The position numbers and the translations under genes were made by a program. A stretch of DNA of 64,000 nt from assembly GCA_933207985.1 (NCBI GenBank), contig OW240918.1, positions 110,495,454 through 110,559,453 on the forward strand. Reading direction: 5' to 3'. Below are positions 48,066 through 60,126 of this stretch, one piece after another. A model generated the notes under the pieces. It was not told the origin of the DNA, ran no database searches, and saw only the letters and a program-made list of their open reading frames with translations. Source of the DNA: Pelobates cultripes. Lineage: Eukaryota > Chordata > Amphibia > Anura > Pelobatidae. Every line of letters starts with the position of its first letter. The stretch's first letter is position 1.

Positions 48066-49912
48066 GAGGGCGGGGCGGGGTGGGGCGGGGCCGGGCCACT
48101 GAACTGAGAGGCAGCAAAACACTAAACCTCATGGCCTGAGCCCAGAAAAAAACGCAAAAATAAGCGCCCACAATACCCTGAAAAGGAATTAACTGATCTA
48201 CAAGCAGCGCCCAAGCTTCCTGGGGATCCCAAACAGAGGCAGATTTCAAGCCTAGGAACAGTGCAAACAAACAAGCAGGCCTTTGCATCATCACGCGCAT
48301 GTAAGACAGCGACCCCGCGACACGAACCGACAGGCGGACGGGAGGCAATGATACACCGGCCACAACAGCTGCCTGAAAGAATGCTCTGAGGCAAGGGGCG
48401 GCCCGGCTCCGCTCCCTCCCCCCTTTTTCCCCCCATCCGGCCGGGGGGGGTAACCCAGGCCGCATGGCGGCGGCACACTCCAGGGCGGAAGACACCGCAC
48501 GGGGACCAAGCTGGCCGCCTAAATGGGCAAAGGCATCAAATACAGCCCACCCGAAAACTTACCCCACAAGGAGAAGCACCAAGAGGATCTAGCATTGGTG
48601 GCTCACACTGGCCCTGGCAGGGCCGGGCACCGGACGGATCAACCAGGCCGTGGCCTCAACCGTGGGAGAGGTGGGAGCCCGGGCATCTGGGTCTGGGGTC
48701 CCCAGAAAGCCTAGTCCCTGGTGCCGTGAGCCCGGTGGGGCGGGACTGCGCTGCCCCCCAGATGGACCGGTCGTCGTGGGGGGCGGACACCGGCTCCAAG
48801 CATGTGGCAGGCATCGGGTGAGACGCAGGAACACACTCCTCAAGGGACCCACGCGGAGCTGGGGAGGTGCAGGGAGCGGCCGGCCAGAGGACTTTTGTGA
48901 TGGGGCCCAACGGACAGTTCGAGCTTTTGAGTGCCCACGGAACTGTGGGGGACCCGACCGGTGAGCGGAGATCGGCGTGGGGTTGAGGGAAGGAGGCCTG
49001 GCACCCCAGGGACAGTGTGGAGGCAGCACCATGAGGGACTCCCCTAGATGGACATGGGGACTGACAGAGCCACCCTGTCGATTGATAGCTCGCATTTGTA
49101 TTTTTAAAGTTGCATTTATTTTTTAAGTTTTTACCTATTTTGATTATATGATGCTGGCTCTTCTCTACCAAGTCAGTTTAAAATGACAAAGGAATGTACG
49201 GTTTATGCCATAATGCCCATAGGGGCCAAAGGTTGATACTGTCCACTGATGCATATTTAATAGCTGACTGCTGCATGATAGACTGCACAGTCGCTTATTA
49301 CTGTAAACCTGATATCCAAATAGCTTCATAAAGTATTATTGCACAGCAGCTTAAAATCGCTATGTCAGCTTAAAATGCCAAAGGAATATACAGGACATGC
49401 TATGACGCCCATAGGGGCCAAGGATTGATGCTGTCTGCCGTTGCATACCTAATAGCTTACTGCTGTATGATAGCCTGTAAAGTCGCCTATTACTGCATGC
49501 CTGATAGCCAAATAGCTTCATTATATCTTAATGCACAGCAGCTTAAAAACAAATATGTTCCTTAGGTTAAAAGTTGGAAAAGTTTTAGTATTTTTGACTA
49601 TTTCTTAATGTCTGCATCTATTCTGCACGTTGTTTTATCCGCCCCTGCACAGGCGACAATCTGCATTTACTAACCAGCAAACACACAGCACTTGCACACA
49701 CAGCACATAAGAGTATAATGCACAAAGCAACCAACTGTGATCAAAAAAGTTAAACTAAACAGGGTAAGACAAATCCACCTCTGCGCAGGCAACCAAATGA
49801 ATATACTGTGTTAAACCAATGCTTAGGCCCCTGCGTGCGCAATCACTTGCTTTATTACAAATCCGTTTGATGCATGAAATTATATTGTGAAAACAATATA
49901 AATATTCAAAAC
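48066..49912 (+). mobile_element. 1.85-kb insertion of unknown class inside the LINE
   Basis: Precise 13-bp duplications aaaaaacttacct flank it (48053-48065 and 49913-49925); the LINE frame resumes across them. The first kilobase is very GC-rich, starting with 'gagggcggggcggggtgggg'. An ATG at 48523 starts MGKGIKYSPPENLPHKEKHQ, vaguely like the beginning of a LINE ORF1. From about 49100 the sequence is AT-rich and contains a two-copy 192-bp tandem unit, ending 'aatataaatattcaaaac'. A GC-rich promoter-like head plus an AT-rich tail with 13-bp duplications fits an internally deleted L1-type retrotransposon, but no RT is present. Confidence 0.7.
49172..49555 (+). repeat. 192-bp tandem duplication
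   Basis: 'gtcagtttaaaatgacaaag' at 49172 recurs as 'gtcagcttaaaatgccaaag' at 49364. Both copies share 'cccataggggccaa' and 'gcacagcagcttaaaa'. It lies inside the insertion at 48066-49912. Confidence 0.9.
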
Positions 49913-49925
49913 AAAAAACTTACCT

Positions 49926-52505
49926 AATGGCCCCAGAAAAAAAAATAGGAGGAACATTTGAGAGATTATACCAGAATCTATACAATTTACCAGAATAAAT
50001 ATTTGTCAAGGAAAAAGAGATTGAGAAATTCTTTGAAAATTTACCCATGCCAAAAATACTACCCGACCAATTAAAGCTGATAAACCAGCCCATAACAGAA
50101 GTAGAGGTTAGCAAATCTATAGATAAACTTAAAATAAAGACTGCTCCAGGCCCAGATGGCTTCACAAATAAATTCTATAAAATAATGAAAGACCAACTAA
50201 AAGGGGAATTTACCAATATTTTTAATTACATAATGAAAACAGGAAACTGTCCTGGAGAGCTGTTGAGAGCGAACATTGTCCCCATTCCAAAAGTAGATAC
50301 AGACCCAGAACTCATCGGCAATTACAGACCCATATCATTAATTAATACAGATATTAAAATATTATTTTCCATCCTTGATTTTTAATCCTTGACAGATTAA
50401 AAATAATAATACCACAATTAATCAATAATGATCAAGTCGGATTCATACCAGGGAGGTCCCAAATAAACAATCTCAGAAAAATAATAAACATATTAGAAGA
50501 AACAGAGAACAGTGGAACCCCTCTAATATTTCTGTCAATAGAAACAGAAAAAGCATTTGACAGGGTTGGATTGGGTTTCATGTTCGCCACCCTAAAACAA
50601 TTCTGAATCACCAGAGCAATATTACAATACATGTCTGCTCTCTACAGCTGTCCATCAGCAAAGGTTACAGGCTCAGGATTTACATCACAAAACTTCAATA
50701 TTAAAAATGGGACTAGACAAGGGTGTCCCTTTCCCCTTTACTATATATATTGGTGTTAGAACCCCTCGCAATTTTAATAAGACAAAACAAAAAGATCAAA
50801 GAATTTACGAATTCATTAGGACAAACCAAACTAAAAATGTATTCAGATGACATCTTTCTAACACTAGAAAAACCAAACCTTGGTTCCAGAGCTATTGTAG
50901 GAGATAAATAATTACTCCAAAGTATCAGGATACAAAATGAACATAGAGAAATCAACATTTATAGCAAAAAATATGAATAAAAAGGCAATTGACTTTCTTG
51001 AACAAAACAGTAGGCTCCCCGAAAGTAAGGATAGGCTAAAATATTTGGGTATAACTATAACCTCAGATCTAAAAGATTTAATAGAAGCCAATTTCCTACC
51101 TCTACTAAAACAAACTAATAAAAACCTAAGGGACTGGAAATGTATGGGCATCCTAAAAGCATACATTCAACATCATATCAACATCCTAAAAGCATATATT
51201 CTACCAAAATGGCTGTACTTGTGGAGAATGATCCCTCTCAATTTCACAGAAAACTTGCTATATTTACTTCATTCTTCTTTTTTTAAATTCATTGGGGTGG
51301 TAAGAAAGCAAGAGTTAAAATTAAAGTTTTGTCCCGGTCAAGGCAGGATGGAGGCCTGGGGTGCCCAGAAATCTTACAATATTATCAGGCTAGTAGACTT
51401 TTTCATACAGTGCTCTCATAAAACAATGCACAACCCAAGAAACATGGTACAAAATTGAAAAAGCTAAAACTGGGGTAGGAAATATATTCTCACTATTTTG
51501 GGTTCTAGATGTTTATTAAATTATTAAAGAGGCACGAACCAAACCTCAGATACTTAAAGATTTAACGTGATGGTGGGATAAACTCACAAACCGGAAAGGA
51601 TTCAGAAATAGAATAATAGACGCGCTCCCATTTTCTAGTATATCAGATATGTTGGACAACATAAATATAGACACTTGGACATCTGGGGGATAAGGGGATT
51701 TAAAAATATAAGAGCTGAACATTATTTCAAACACTTTAACCAAATTATGGAGGAATTTAACATTTCCTCCAGAGAAACTTTTAATTATCTGCGAATCAAA
51801 AGTTTGTTAGCAGAATACCTCCTGAAAATCAAAGTGAGGAATACCATAAATCTTATACATCTATTTGAACTAAATAATTACAAAAATCTAATGGCAAAAT
51901 GTGCAAAAGTTATATATAGATAGAGACATGATAACCTGATAGAACTAATTAATAAATGGGAAAAAGAATTACAAGAGGAATGGATAAACTCTTTAAATAA
52001 ACTATATAAAAATATACACTGCCTAAACCTCAAAGAAACTAAATGTAAACTATCAAACAGATGGTAGCTAACACCGAAACGTGTAAAGAAAATCTTCCCA
52101 GAGTTATCAGATAGATGCTGGAAATGTAATATAAATTAAGGCAACCTGACCCACATATGGTGGCAATGAGCACCCATAAACAAACTCTGGAAAGAAGTAA
52201 CCAAGATAATATACCAAATAACCAAAATAAAATGTCCTCTTAAGCGTGAAGTGGTCCTACTAAGCATGGACTGGCCAAACATGACAAAAAAAACATGAAT
52301 TTTAATATTGCACATAATCTCGGCAACTAAATTACTTTTAGCACGAAACTGGAAAAGAGGGATAATTCCATGCACCAATGAATTAATAACACAGGTTATA
52401 TGGCAAGCAAGAATGGAAAGGGGTGTTCTAGCGAAGTAAGTATAGGCAAATAAAAGACTGGGACACATGGATAAATAAAATGGAAGAAATATCATTGCAG
52501 AGTTA
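49926..52505 (+). pseudogene. L1-type ORF2, reverse transcriptase and C-terminus
   Basis: Segments in order: MAPEKKIGGTFERLYQNLYN; ITEVEVSKSIDKLKIKTAPG with PDGFTNKFYK; ANIVPIPKVDTD and NYRPISLINTDIKI (RT fingers, 50047-50385). DQVGFIPGRS and TEKAFDRVG (motif A, near 50430-50570) are followed by [15 protein letters not shown] with a frameshift, and the YSDDIFLTLEKP active site (usually YADD) at about 50840. KYLGITITSDLKDL, PKWLYLWRMIPL, then a C-terminal CWKCN...HIWW knuckle near 52115-52165 complete the order. At least four frameshifts and several stops. Confidence 0.88.
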
Positions 52506-52510
52506 AAATC

Positions 52511-54165
52511 ACTTTTGTGACTCCTATCTTCTCCATGCCTCCTTTGATCTTTGGTAGCTTTCATTTTTTTGTTTTTGTTTTTCGAGCAAGAGGCATCACT
52601 GCTACGTTATCATTACTCTTACTTTCTTTCCTTCTGACTTTGGATCGCAACAATTAACAAAGATAGAGAGTAGGTCCAACCACAGTAAAGGATTGTGTTA
52701 GACAAGATGAGGGGAGAAGAAGGGAAGAAAATAAATAAATAAATTCAAACCCCAAAATGGGCAGACAGTTAGAATAACAAAATGAGGAGGGGAGAAAAAG
52801 GGAAGAAAATAAATAAATGCAACCCCAAAATGGGCAGACAATTAAAATAACAAAATACTGAAACTATACAGGATACAAGAGGTTCTCTCTCTCTCCAAGA
52901 AGTAAATGGGTAAAGTAAATGTGAAAGACAAGGAGTTAAATTATGAACTAATTAATAGAGTCGGGGGGGGAGGGATCTGGGTGGAAGTGAGTAAGGAGAT
53001 GATAGAATTCCACAATATATTTATGATGACATAGTACCAAGGCCTGAACCTCATAAGCACTAACAAAACTTATACAAGGTTGGTACCCATCTGAAATAAT
53101 AATAAAAAATAAAAAAACAAAAACACGTAGGAAAAGAACGTTACAATTTGGAACCAAGTAAAATAATGTCTCTGTGACATATTTGGCAACTAGTCAGAAT
53201 TCTCCCTTGCAGAAATTCTGCTTTTTTCACAACAGATGTTCTATGGTTAAATTTTAAAAAATTGTTAATCCCCAAGCTTCTCAATGGCACAAAGAGTCTG
53301 AAACCTCCTTTATAAAACTTGGCAGAAATTCAATTACAATGCTTCTTAAGAAAATTGAAGAGGTTAGAAAACATAAGCCTGTATTACACTTGCAAAGAGG
53401 GAAGAAGAAAAAATGACAGAGTGGCGTGCTCAATGGACCCAAATTGATAGCTTGAAATGGTTCAGAAAGTAAGTTTAGTTTAGCAGACTAAGCAATATTG
53501 AATAGTGTTCTTCTTACAGATGCAGCTTGATGTGACATTCTAGCAGCAAAAATAAAAAATATTGATCATTATATTTTTGTAACATTTTCTAATATAACTA
53601 CTAATCCTGATAGATATCAATTGGTTCTTGGGCTATCCTGCAAACAACAAAGAATGGCTACATTATCAGTGATCTCAGTCATCAATGACACTAGGCTGAT
53701 GCCATATATTAGATCCTCTTACGTCTCTTATAAATCTTCTGCTTACACGGGTCATTCTGAAGGTCTTGGTAAACAGCAATTTAATTTTGGCATTTGGTAT
53801 CTTACAAAAATAGGAACTGGTTTAAACTTGAAATAGCTTTTAATGCAGGACGAGTTTCACAGATATGTTCTTGCTGTATATTCTTTTTATATTGGATATC
53901 AAAAAGCTTTTAATAACAGCAAGCACTTTGTTTTAGTGCTATAAGTTGGTTAAATTTACTATTTCGTTTTTATTTCTGCTTTTATTATAACCTGTGTCTC
54001 TATCATAGACAGAAATTAATTCCAAAAATAAAAGTGTGTTATTTGACCCATTGACTTCTATTACAGTGGCTTCCTGAGTCAGTACCATTTTGAACACTTT
54101 TCACTTTAAGGAGATTGGAACATTTTAATAGGATTTACCATTTGCAATCAAAATAATCCATAAAT
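52511..54165. other. No gene seen; one short tandem duplication
   Basis: At 52706-52857 a 75-80-bp unit beginning 'gatgaggggagaagaaggg' and containing 'accccaaaatgggcagaca' occurs twice. The rest is AT-rich and unassigned. Confidence 0.4.
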
Positions 54166-54170
54166 TTACA

Positions 54171-55240
54171 TATAATTATTAACACCTAGTGTCCTACAGC
54201 CTTCGCTTACATAAGCGTCCTTGACAATGAAATGGACCACGTGCCTAAGCACCAACTTGCCCACAGGGTTCTCGCCTCCCCCACCTCGTCCAAACCAAAA
54301 TACCACCAGCCAGCTTTTTTAAAAGTTTACACTACAGAGTGGGGAAGGTTGAGACCCGACCATGTCCATATCCTGACACTCAAATACCTATTGGCAAGGA
54401 CACCCCCACTAGCTGTGACATAGACAATAACAAATAGAAAATAGGTGAGAGGGAAGTTGTTTGCTGGCCCATCTCCCAAGTGGCACTGAGGTAAGATGAT
54501 CCCTACACCACTCCCAAATACATATCCACTCCCATATACACATACATCCAATCACAAGCATCTATCCCCACACTCATACATGTGACCTTGTCCGTTTAGC
54601 TGCGCTATCTCCCCAGGGCCTTGTATGGACGTAGCGGGGAATGTGATGCAAATAAGAATAATTTAGCCTACCCCCAAATAACGACAGACACAGAATTTGC
54701 ATAGAACAGGCCACATAATTTATTAAACATAAGACTGTAGGACTCATCTCACATTTATTAAACGTTATTCAATTATAACAAGAAATAAATACATAAATAA
54801 TCAATAACTTCACATATAATTATTAACACCTAGTGCCCTACAGCCTTCACTTACATAAGCATCCTTGCCAATGAAAGAGACCACGTGCCTATGCACCAAC
54901 ATGCCCACAGGGTTCTGGCCTCCCCCCTTGTCCAAACCAAAATTCCCTTTTCCTTTAAATGCTTACCACCAGCCGTGTTTTAACTCGGTGCGCACGTCTA
55001 AGTTGGTAACTTAAAAGTTTACCCTACAGAGCAGGGGAGGTTGAGACCTGACCATGTCCATATCCTGACACTCCATGTAATAGCCCCCAAATACCTACTG
55101 GCAAGGACACCCCCCCGCTAGCTGTGACATAGACAATAACAAATAGAAAATAGGTTGGGTGGGAGGGAAGTTGTTTGCTGGCCCTTCTCCCAAGAGGCAC
55201 TGAGGTAAGATGATCCCTACACCACTCCCAAACAATTCAT
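54171..55240. repeat. Two copies of a 644-bp-period repeat
   Basis: 'tataattattaacacctagt' at 54171 recurs at 54815. Corresponding blocks ('acataagc', 'ccacgtgcct', 'catgtccatatcctgacact', 'gacatagacaataacaaata', 'gatgatccctacaccactcc') follow in the same order in both. The second copy has extra sequence near 54950-55010. It could be a satellite dimer or two adjacent copies of a dispersed repeat. Confidence 0.85.
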
Positions 55241-56217
55241 TATAAATACTGCACTTACAAATGCCACCGCAACATGCAATATCTCTGTGAGATAAGATCA
55301 TCATATCTTATCTATTATTATATCTGCTTCTTCTTCTGTGGTTTGGAATTAATAAAGAGCATCCTTCAGTTTGTAAGGATAGTGTGTGTGAGTGTGACAT
55401 TGTGCCTTGATTGATTATTTTTGGATAAGCTTTTCAAATGATTTAATATTTTAGAAATCATTTTATAAGTTTATCCCCAAAAATTAAATGAACACTATAG
55501 CATTATAGTTATAGAACTGCCCGGGTTAAAGAGGTGTTTTTATTTACCTTCCTTACTTCATAGCACCGGTGTAGATCTGCCTCTTTGGCTGGGATTATCA
55601 ATGTTGATGATCTCAGCCAATCCAATGATTTCCCATCGGAAAGAATTGGAAGGCTGGTGCGTATGCACAGAAAACCACCATGCTATGCCAATCAGATGGT
55701 CTTTAAGACCATCTTACTGAAATAACAGAGCTTTACTCCACTATTTTTCTGCAGCATCTCTAATGGCTAACCCTGCAAAGAAAACATTGCCATTCCTGCA
55801 AAACAGCAAGACACATAGCACCCAGAACACTTAAAAAAAAAATCAAATCGAGTCCTTAGTGTCTAATGTGTTTATCTCTTACTTTTTATTTCTATATTGA
55901 ATGCTAAATTATAGAATTTATGTTTTTCTTTTATGAACATCTCTTGCTATGTTTAATATACTGATTGGAAATGGACCTAGGAGTGACCATTAATTGTGCC
56001 ACCTACTGAAAATTTCCCATCATTGTATGTCAAGCAATTTAAAATCAATATGTTACTATTAACAAGGACCATAGTATTTATTTTTTTACCACAATTTAAA
56101 TCATGCCCTCGTTAGAGGTTCCTTTCATACATTATAAGAGAATTAGGGTGAGATATTAAACCCTTAAACCTTTCCTTGCACCGTACGTACATCCTCTCCA
56201 TATTTGATTAATGTTAA
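55241..56217. other. No gene; probable degraded TTAA-type MITE
   Basis: 55485-55830 contains 'gaacactatagcattatag', 'gatgatctcagccaatcc' and a 'cacccagaacacttaaaa' end, resembling TTAA-type MITEs. Target sites are not identifiable. Remainder unassigned. Confidence 0.4.
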
Positions 56218-56590
56218 AGGGATTCTATAGTGTTAGGAATCTTAGGTTGTATTTCTAACACTATAGTGCTCTTTGGCCACCTCCCTTTATTTACTCAGAT
56301 GATTACTCACTCCAACATAATCTGCCGGGGGGACCTAATGCGCATGTGCAGCGAGCACATTAAGCCCTTCCCATAGGAAAGCATTGCCTCAATGCTTTCC
56401 TATGGGGATTTCACTGATGCTGGATGTTTTCATGCAGAGAGCGAGAAGGTCCGGCATCAGTTAGGAGACCTAAGGTCCAGTCTGGTGGCTGTCTGGTAGA
56501 CATTTTACATTGCAGGACTAAGGAGGACAGGAACACTGAAGCCACACCACTTCAATGAGTATAAGTGGTCTGAGTGCCTCTAGAGTCCCT
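56218..56590. mobile_element. TTAA-target MITE (373 bp)
   Basis: TTAA duplications lie at 56214-56217 and 56591-56594. The left end 'agggattctatagtg' matches, inverted, the right end 'cctctagagtccct'. An internal palindromic 'cccataggaaagcattg' / 'caatgctttcctatggg' pair forms a hairpin near 56370-56406. No coding capacity. Confidence 0.8.
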
Positions 56591-56594
56591 TTAA

Positions 56595-57744
56595 ACGTGG
56601 ATAGTTTTGCTATCAGTAATGATCCATAATTTTACCATTATTTGTTGTAATTAATTTATTTCTTGTTGCATTATACCTCTGTAAGCAGGATCTTCTCTTT
56701 ATGGACAAACAACATATTTTAGAATAAAACCTGTATTTGTTTCTAGGCTCTAAAGAGATCAGTTTCTTCGCTGAACTGTGGCTCAGTATCTTGAATGCTA
56801 ATATTCAATGTGGAAGGTTTGACTGTGAAGGTTGATATCAGATATGGTATACACAGTCTAGGAAACTGATACCGAGATCAATTTTCCACTTGTTACTGGC
56901 ACTAGTTGCATAAAATGTAGCATGATCACATATTCAAGTGCATGAATTTTTATGTATTCCACAATTTCTATTCATTTATTTTCTTTCTCAAACAGATGTC
57001 AAAGGCATTTCTTCTCATTTTCCTAGTTCCAAGTTTTCTTGTCATTACACTAGCTTCTATTTGAAAATATTATTTTTGTCTCTATCAGTATACAGGGTAA
57101 TCAAAATGTCATCATGCTCCCTATGCCTAGAGGAGTATCAGTCACATCTAAATAACAATGCTTATGAAAGGTTGAAAATGATCCTCTGGGTGTGCTGTAT
57201 TTACATTGCAGAGGTAATGTGCCTGGATGGACTTGAGGATGGGATCAGGATCATATGCAAAATGTATAGATTTATTCTGTAATGACACAAATGAGCTATA
57301 CTTTCTTAATACTTGGCAAAGGCCCAAGAGAACAAATTCTGGGCTAAACCATTTGAAAACAATTTTACCTCTGAAGATAAGACAGAGCCAAGACATGTCT
57401 GCCCCCATAATAACTTCACTAACGAAGGTGGACGAACAGACATGCAGTTGTAACCAGACAAGTTGGACACACAGGAACAGAGGGGTTGAGGGCTCTGCTC
57501 AATGAGCTTACATGCTAGAGGGAGTGGGGTAAAATGACACAAACAGGTAAGGATAGTATTAGACTAATGACAGTTGCAGAAGAGGAATCAGTCAGGATCC
57601 TTATGTCTCATCTCATGAGCTTAGGTTTAATGTACCAGAAAGTGTGATAGTTATTTTGCAATTAATGGAAACTGCTAAAGAATGGCTAGTGAAAGGCAAG
57701 TAGTGTGTTGTTATAGTGATAATTCTATGTGAAACATAGAAACA
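56595..57744. other. No gene seen
   Basis: AT-rich, unassigned. A short signal-peptide-like frame at 56996 is discussed among the rejected items. Confidence 0.35.
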
Positions 57745-58045
57745 TAGAATGTGACGGCAGATAAGAACCATTCGGCCCACCTAGTCTGCCCAGTTTTCTA
57801 AATACTTTCATTACTCCCTAGTCTTATCTTATAGTTAGGATAGCCTTATGCCTATCCCACGCATGCTTAAACTCCTTTACTGTGTTAACCTCTACCACTT
57901 CAGCTGGAAGGCTATTCCATGCATCCACTACCCTCTCAGTAAAGTAATACTTCCTGATATTATTTTTAAACCTTTGTCCCTCTAATTTAAGACTATTGAA
58001 CCTAAATGGTATCAATATATCAAACACCAGTTTATCATCAATCAC
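57735..58045 (-). mobile_element. CR1-type LINE 3' end
   Basis: On the minus strand a frame of about 70 codons (FRFNSLKLEGQRFKNNIRKY, YFTERVVDAWNSLPAEVVEV, NTVKEFKHAWD) matches the conserved C-terminal block of CR1/L2-group ORF2. A short 3' UTR with 'agactaggtgggccgaatgg' follows and ends in tandem 'tatgtttc' octamers, the usual CR1-style tail. It is 5'-truncated. Confidence 0.82.
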
Positions 58046-58564
58046 TAAAATCCGATGTGCATGTGCAGCGTTAAAGGTGTAGTCATTGATAAAGCAACTG
58101 AATCAAAGAAATTGAATAATACAGTTTTCAGGAAATATTATAATGTAACTTACTGAACATATATAAATTGCAGTGTGGAATTGGAATGTAAATTAAACCC
58201 TCGGGGGTCAGTGTAGGTCTCAACTATGTAATTAAATGTTCCTATTCATTGTATGGCAACATGTTCAACAAATGTCAATATGATTTATAACATAGTATGA
58301 CTCTCTTACTGTAGCTTTGTTCTCTTGTACTGCAAATAATGGTTTGTATTTTCAGGTTGTTTAGTGGTTTGTTTTTAATTTTTTTGTTATTTTATTATTT
58401 TTGGACTATGATGTATTCGGGTCCTAGCTGGCAGGCAGTCTTGTATATTTGCCAGTTTTTATCCAGTCTTATATGTAGGGCACAAGACTGTATAAAAATA
58501 TGTATGCACATGATAAAAGGGTTTATTCTTCTGATAACCATCACAACACTCCTGGTGCTTTAAC

Positions 58565-58871
58565 CAGTTCAATATATAGTTATGTTCTTTTAACCTGCCA
58601 ATGTGGCCTAATGTACAAAGGCAAAACCTTTCGTCCCTTCAGGAGACGTATTCTAGAACATGTCAATATAAACATCGAAACCCCAATATCAAAATATGTC
58701 AAACTTGCACATCAGGCAAATCCTAACGGATTAAAATTCCAAGGCATCGAATTGGCAACCACTGATCAAAAAAAGTGCAACCTTGATAAACGCCAGCTGA
58801 GGAGGGAGTGCTTTTGGATATACCGTTTGGGAACACTCTCTCCCCTCGGCCTGAATGAGGGCTTTCATTAA
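58565..58871 (+). pseudogene. PLE GIY-YIG endonuclease remnant
   Basis: About 100 codons: YVLLTCQCGLMYKGKTFRPF, RRRILEHV (Arg region), then LRRECFWIYRLGTLSPLGLN with the conserved Glu, ending NEGFH. The YVG of the nuclease signature is YKG here. It is most similar to the copy at 28269-29150 (FRPF, EHV, ETPIS, GLNEGF). The RT and Cys knuckle are missing. The frame upstream of 58565 is not PLE. Confidence 0.85.
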
Positions 58872-58963
58872 TGATCTTTAACTTACATTTTTCGGCTGAC
58901 TATAACCCATTCTAATCAGAATTGCTTTTTTTGGGGATCTGGATACATTGATGTATCCTATAC
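58565..58963 (+). mobile_element. Older Penelope-like fragment, interrupted
   Basis: The fragment contains the C-terminal nuclease coding segment and 3' sequence. It is split at 58978 by the younger PLE; the original sequence resumes after 63578 ('tccgatatatgtggatcacc'). Confidence 0.7.
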
Positions 58964-58978
58964 GACTGCTGTATTTAG
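58964..58978. repeat. 15-bp target-site duplication, left copy
   Basis: gactgctgtatttag, identical to 63564-63578, brackets the younger PLE insertion. Confidence 0.92.
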
Positions 58979-59463
58979 AATAATAACACAGGTATGTCAA
59001 AAGAAGTGATATTTGCTCAAATACACCAGTGAGGTATCCCCTACACCTTCACATAAAATAACATACAAAACACAAAGAAATAGGTGGAGCAAATGGTGAT
59101 AATGAAAGAAAGAAAAATAAAATTAATACTTCTCTTTCTTCTAAATTAAAGCTGTGGGAAATAGAGAGATACAAAAATAGTGCAAATATTGCTGTACACA
59201 AACTCTTAATAAATATGTGTCAAATTCACTCACAATGGAAGAGCCATATAATATAACCTGGCTCTGGTGTGGATCTCCTCTGGGATCTTAATTGGGTGAT
59301 CCCCAGACCTCTTTGATGTTTGTTGTAGTCAGTCTCCCCTCAGTGATGAACCATGGAAGGTATTTTCCAAAGCAAAGAATATTTATTCAAAAAAAGGTAA
59401 ATAAATAAAAATAAGTAATAGTAATACAATAAATAAATAAAACCTTGTAATGTCCAATATGCT

Positions 59464-59504
59464 TGCCAAAACGCGTTTCGCCGATGTGGCTTCCTCAGTT
59501 GGCA
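59464..59504 (-). ncRNA. Hammerhead ribozyme-like motif (copy h)
   Basis: Mirror image of copy i: stem I tgccaa/ttggca, CTGAGGA, stem II gcc/ggc, GAAA, ACGCGT and U, on the minus strand in the same orientation as the PLE gene. Confidence 0.85.
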
Positions 59505-59624
59505 TATAATGTTGGTATTCTCTTGATTCTTTAAATCTTCTTAGAGTTCGCGTAGTACTTCCGGGTTCCGTCCCCTTGGTGGCGTCCATGTCACTTCCGG
59601 TTTCGGCAATAATTCAATATATCA

Positions 59625-59650
59625 GGTGGAACGCATCTATGCGTTTCACC
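59625..59650. repeat. Imperfect 26-bp palindrome
   Basis: ggtggaacgcat and atgcgtttcacc flank a 2-base centre, with one mismatch. Mirrored in the right arm at 62945-62970. Confidence 0.85.
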
Positions 59651-59728
59651 GTTGATTTCCTTGTTCCATGACATCATTTCCGGTCTCGGCCGGACTCGTG
59701 CGTACATACGTCTCTTTTTAGGCGTCAT

Positions 59729-59748
59729 TGGAACGCATATGCGTTCCA
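59729..59748. repeat. 20-bp perfect palindrome
   Basis: tggaacgcatatgcgttcca; the mirrored copy is at 62847-62866. Same half-site as the 26-bp palindrome at 31713. Confidence 0.95.
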
Positions 59749-60126
59749 TACTAATTATACTGTCCATAATGTCTTTTCAAAGCCAAAGTAATACTTGAGA
59801 ATGTTGCAAACAAATCTTTTTCAAACAATGCTTAGAGCCAAATAATGTTAATCCAATGTTTCAAATAGTGATCCAATGAGAAGATGGAAAGTAAGTAATA
59901 GAGGTGTCTAAAAGCAAGTATAAAATGTGCCCTTAAGCTGGTACAAATAAAACATTACCAATTCTAAAAACATAATGAAAAAATAAAAATATACTTTCTA
60001 ATGGAAGGCATACATACTATAATTGTAAAAATCGGACAAACACCTATATTAAGAACGTTCCTAAAATCTTAAAGGTATATCACAAGCAGAGTTGTATTAA
60101 AAATTAAAAGTATATCACAAGCAGAG

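Larger units (their letters stand above)
46961..52510 (+). mobile_element. Tx1/L1-type LINE, interrupted and decayed
   Basis: ORF2 pieces in the correct order run from the endonuclease start (46961) to the C-terminal zinc-knuckle region (about 52200). A 1.85-kb insertion separates 48065 from 49926. ORF1 and the 5' UTR are missing. There is no clean 3' tail; the sequence fades into A-rich DNA after 52510. Confidence 0.87.

Noticed and set aside
47998..49171. Overlapping frames of 100-171 codons in several frames
   Set aside because: GC-rich sequence lacks stop codons by chance in all frames; Pro/Arg/Gly-rich without domains. They lie within the insertion at 48066-49912.
56996..57064. 22-codon signal-peptide-like frame after a pyrimidine-rich AG
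   Set aside because: Very short, ends in a stop at once, no donor site and no neighbouring coding exon; likely chance.
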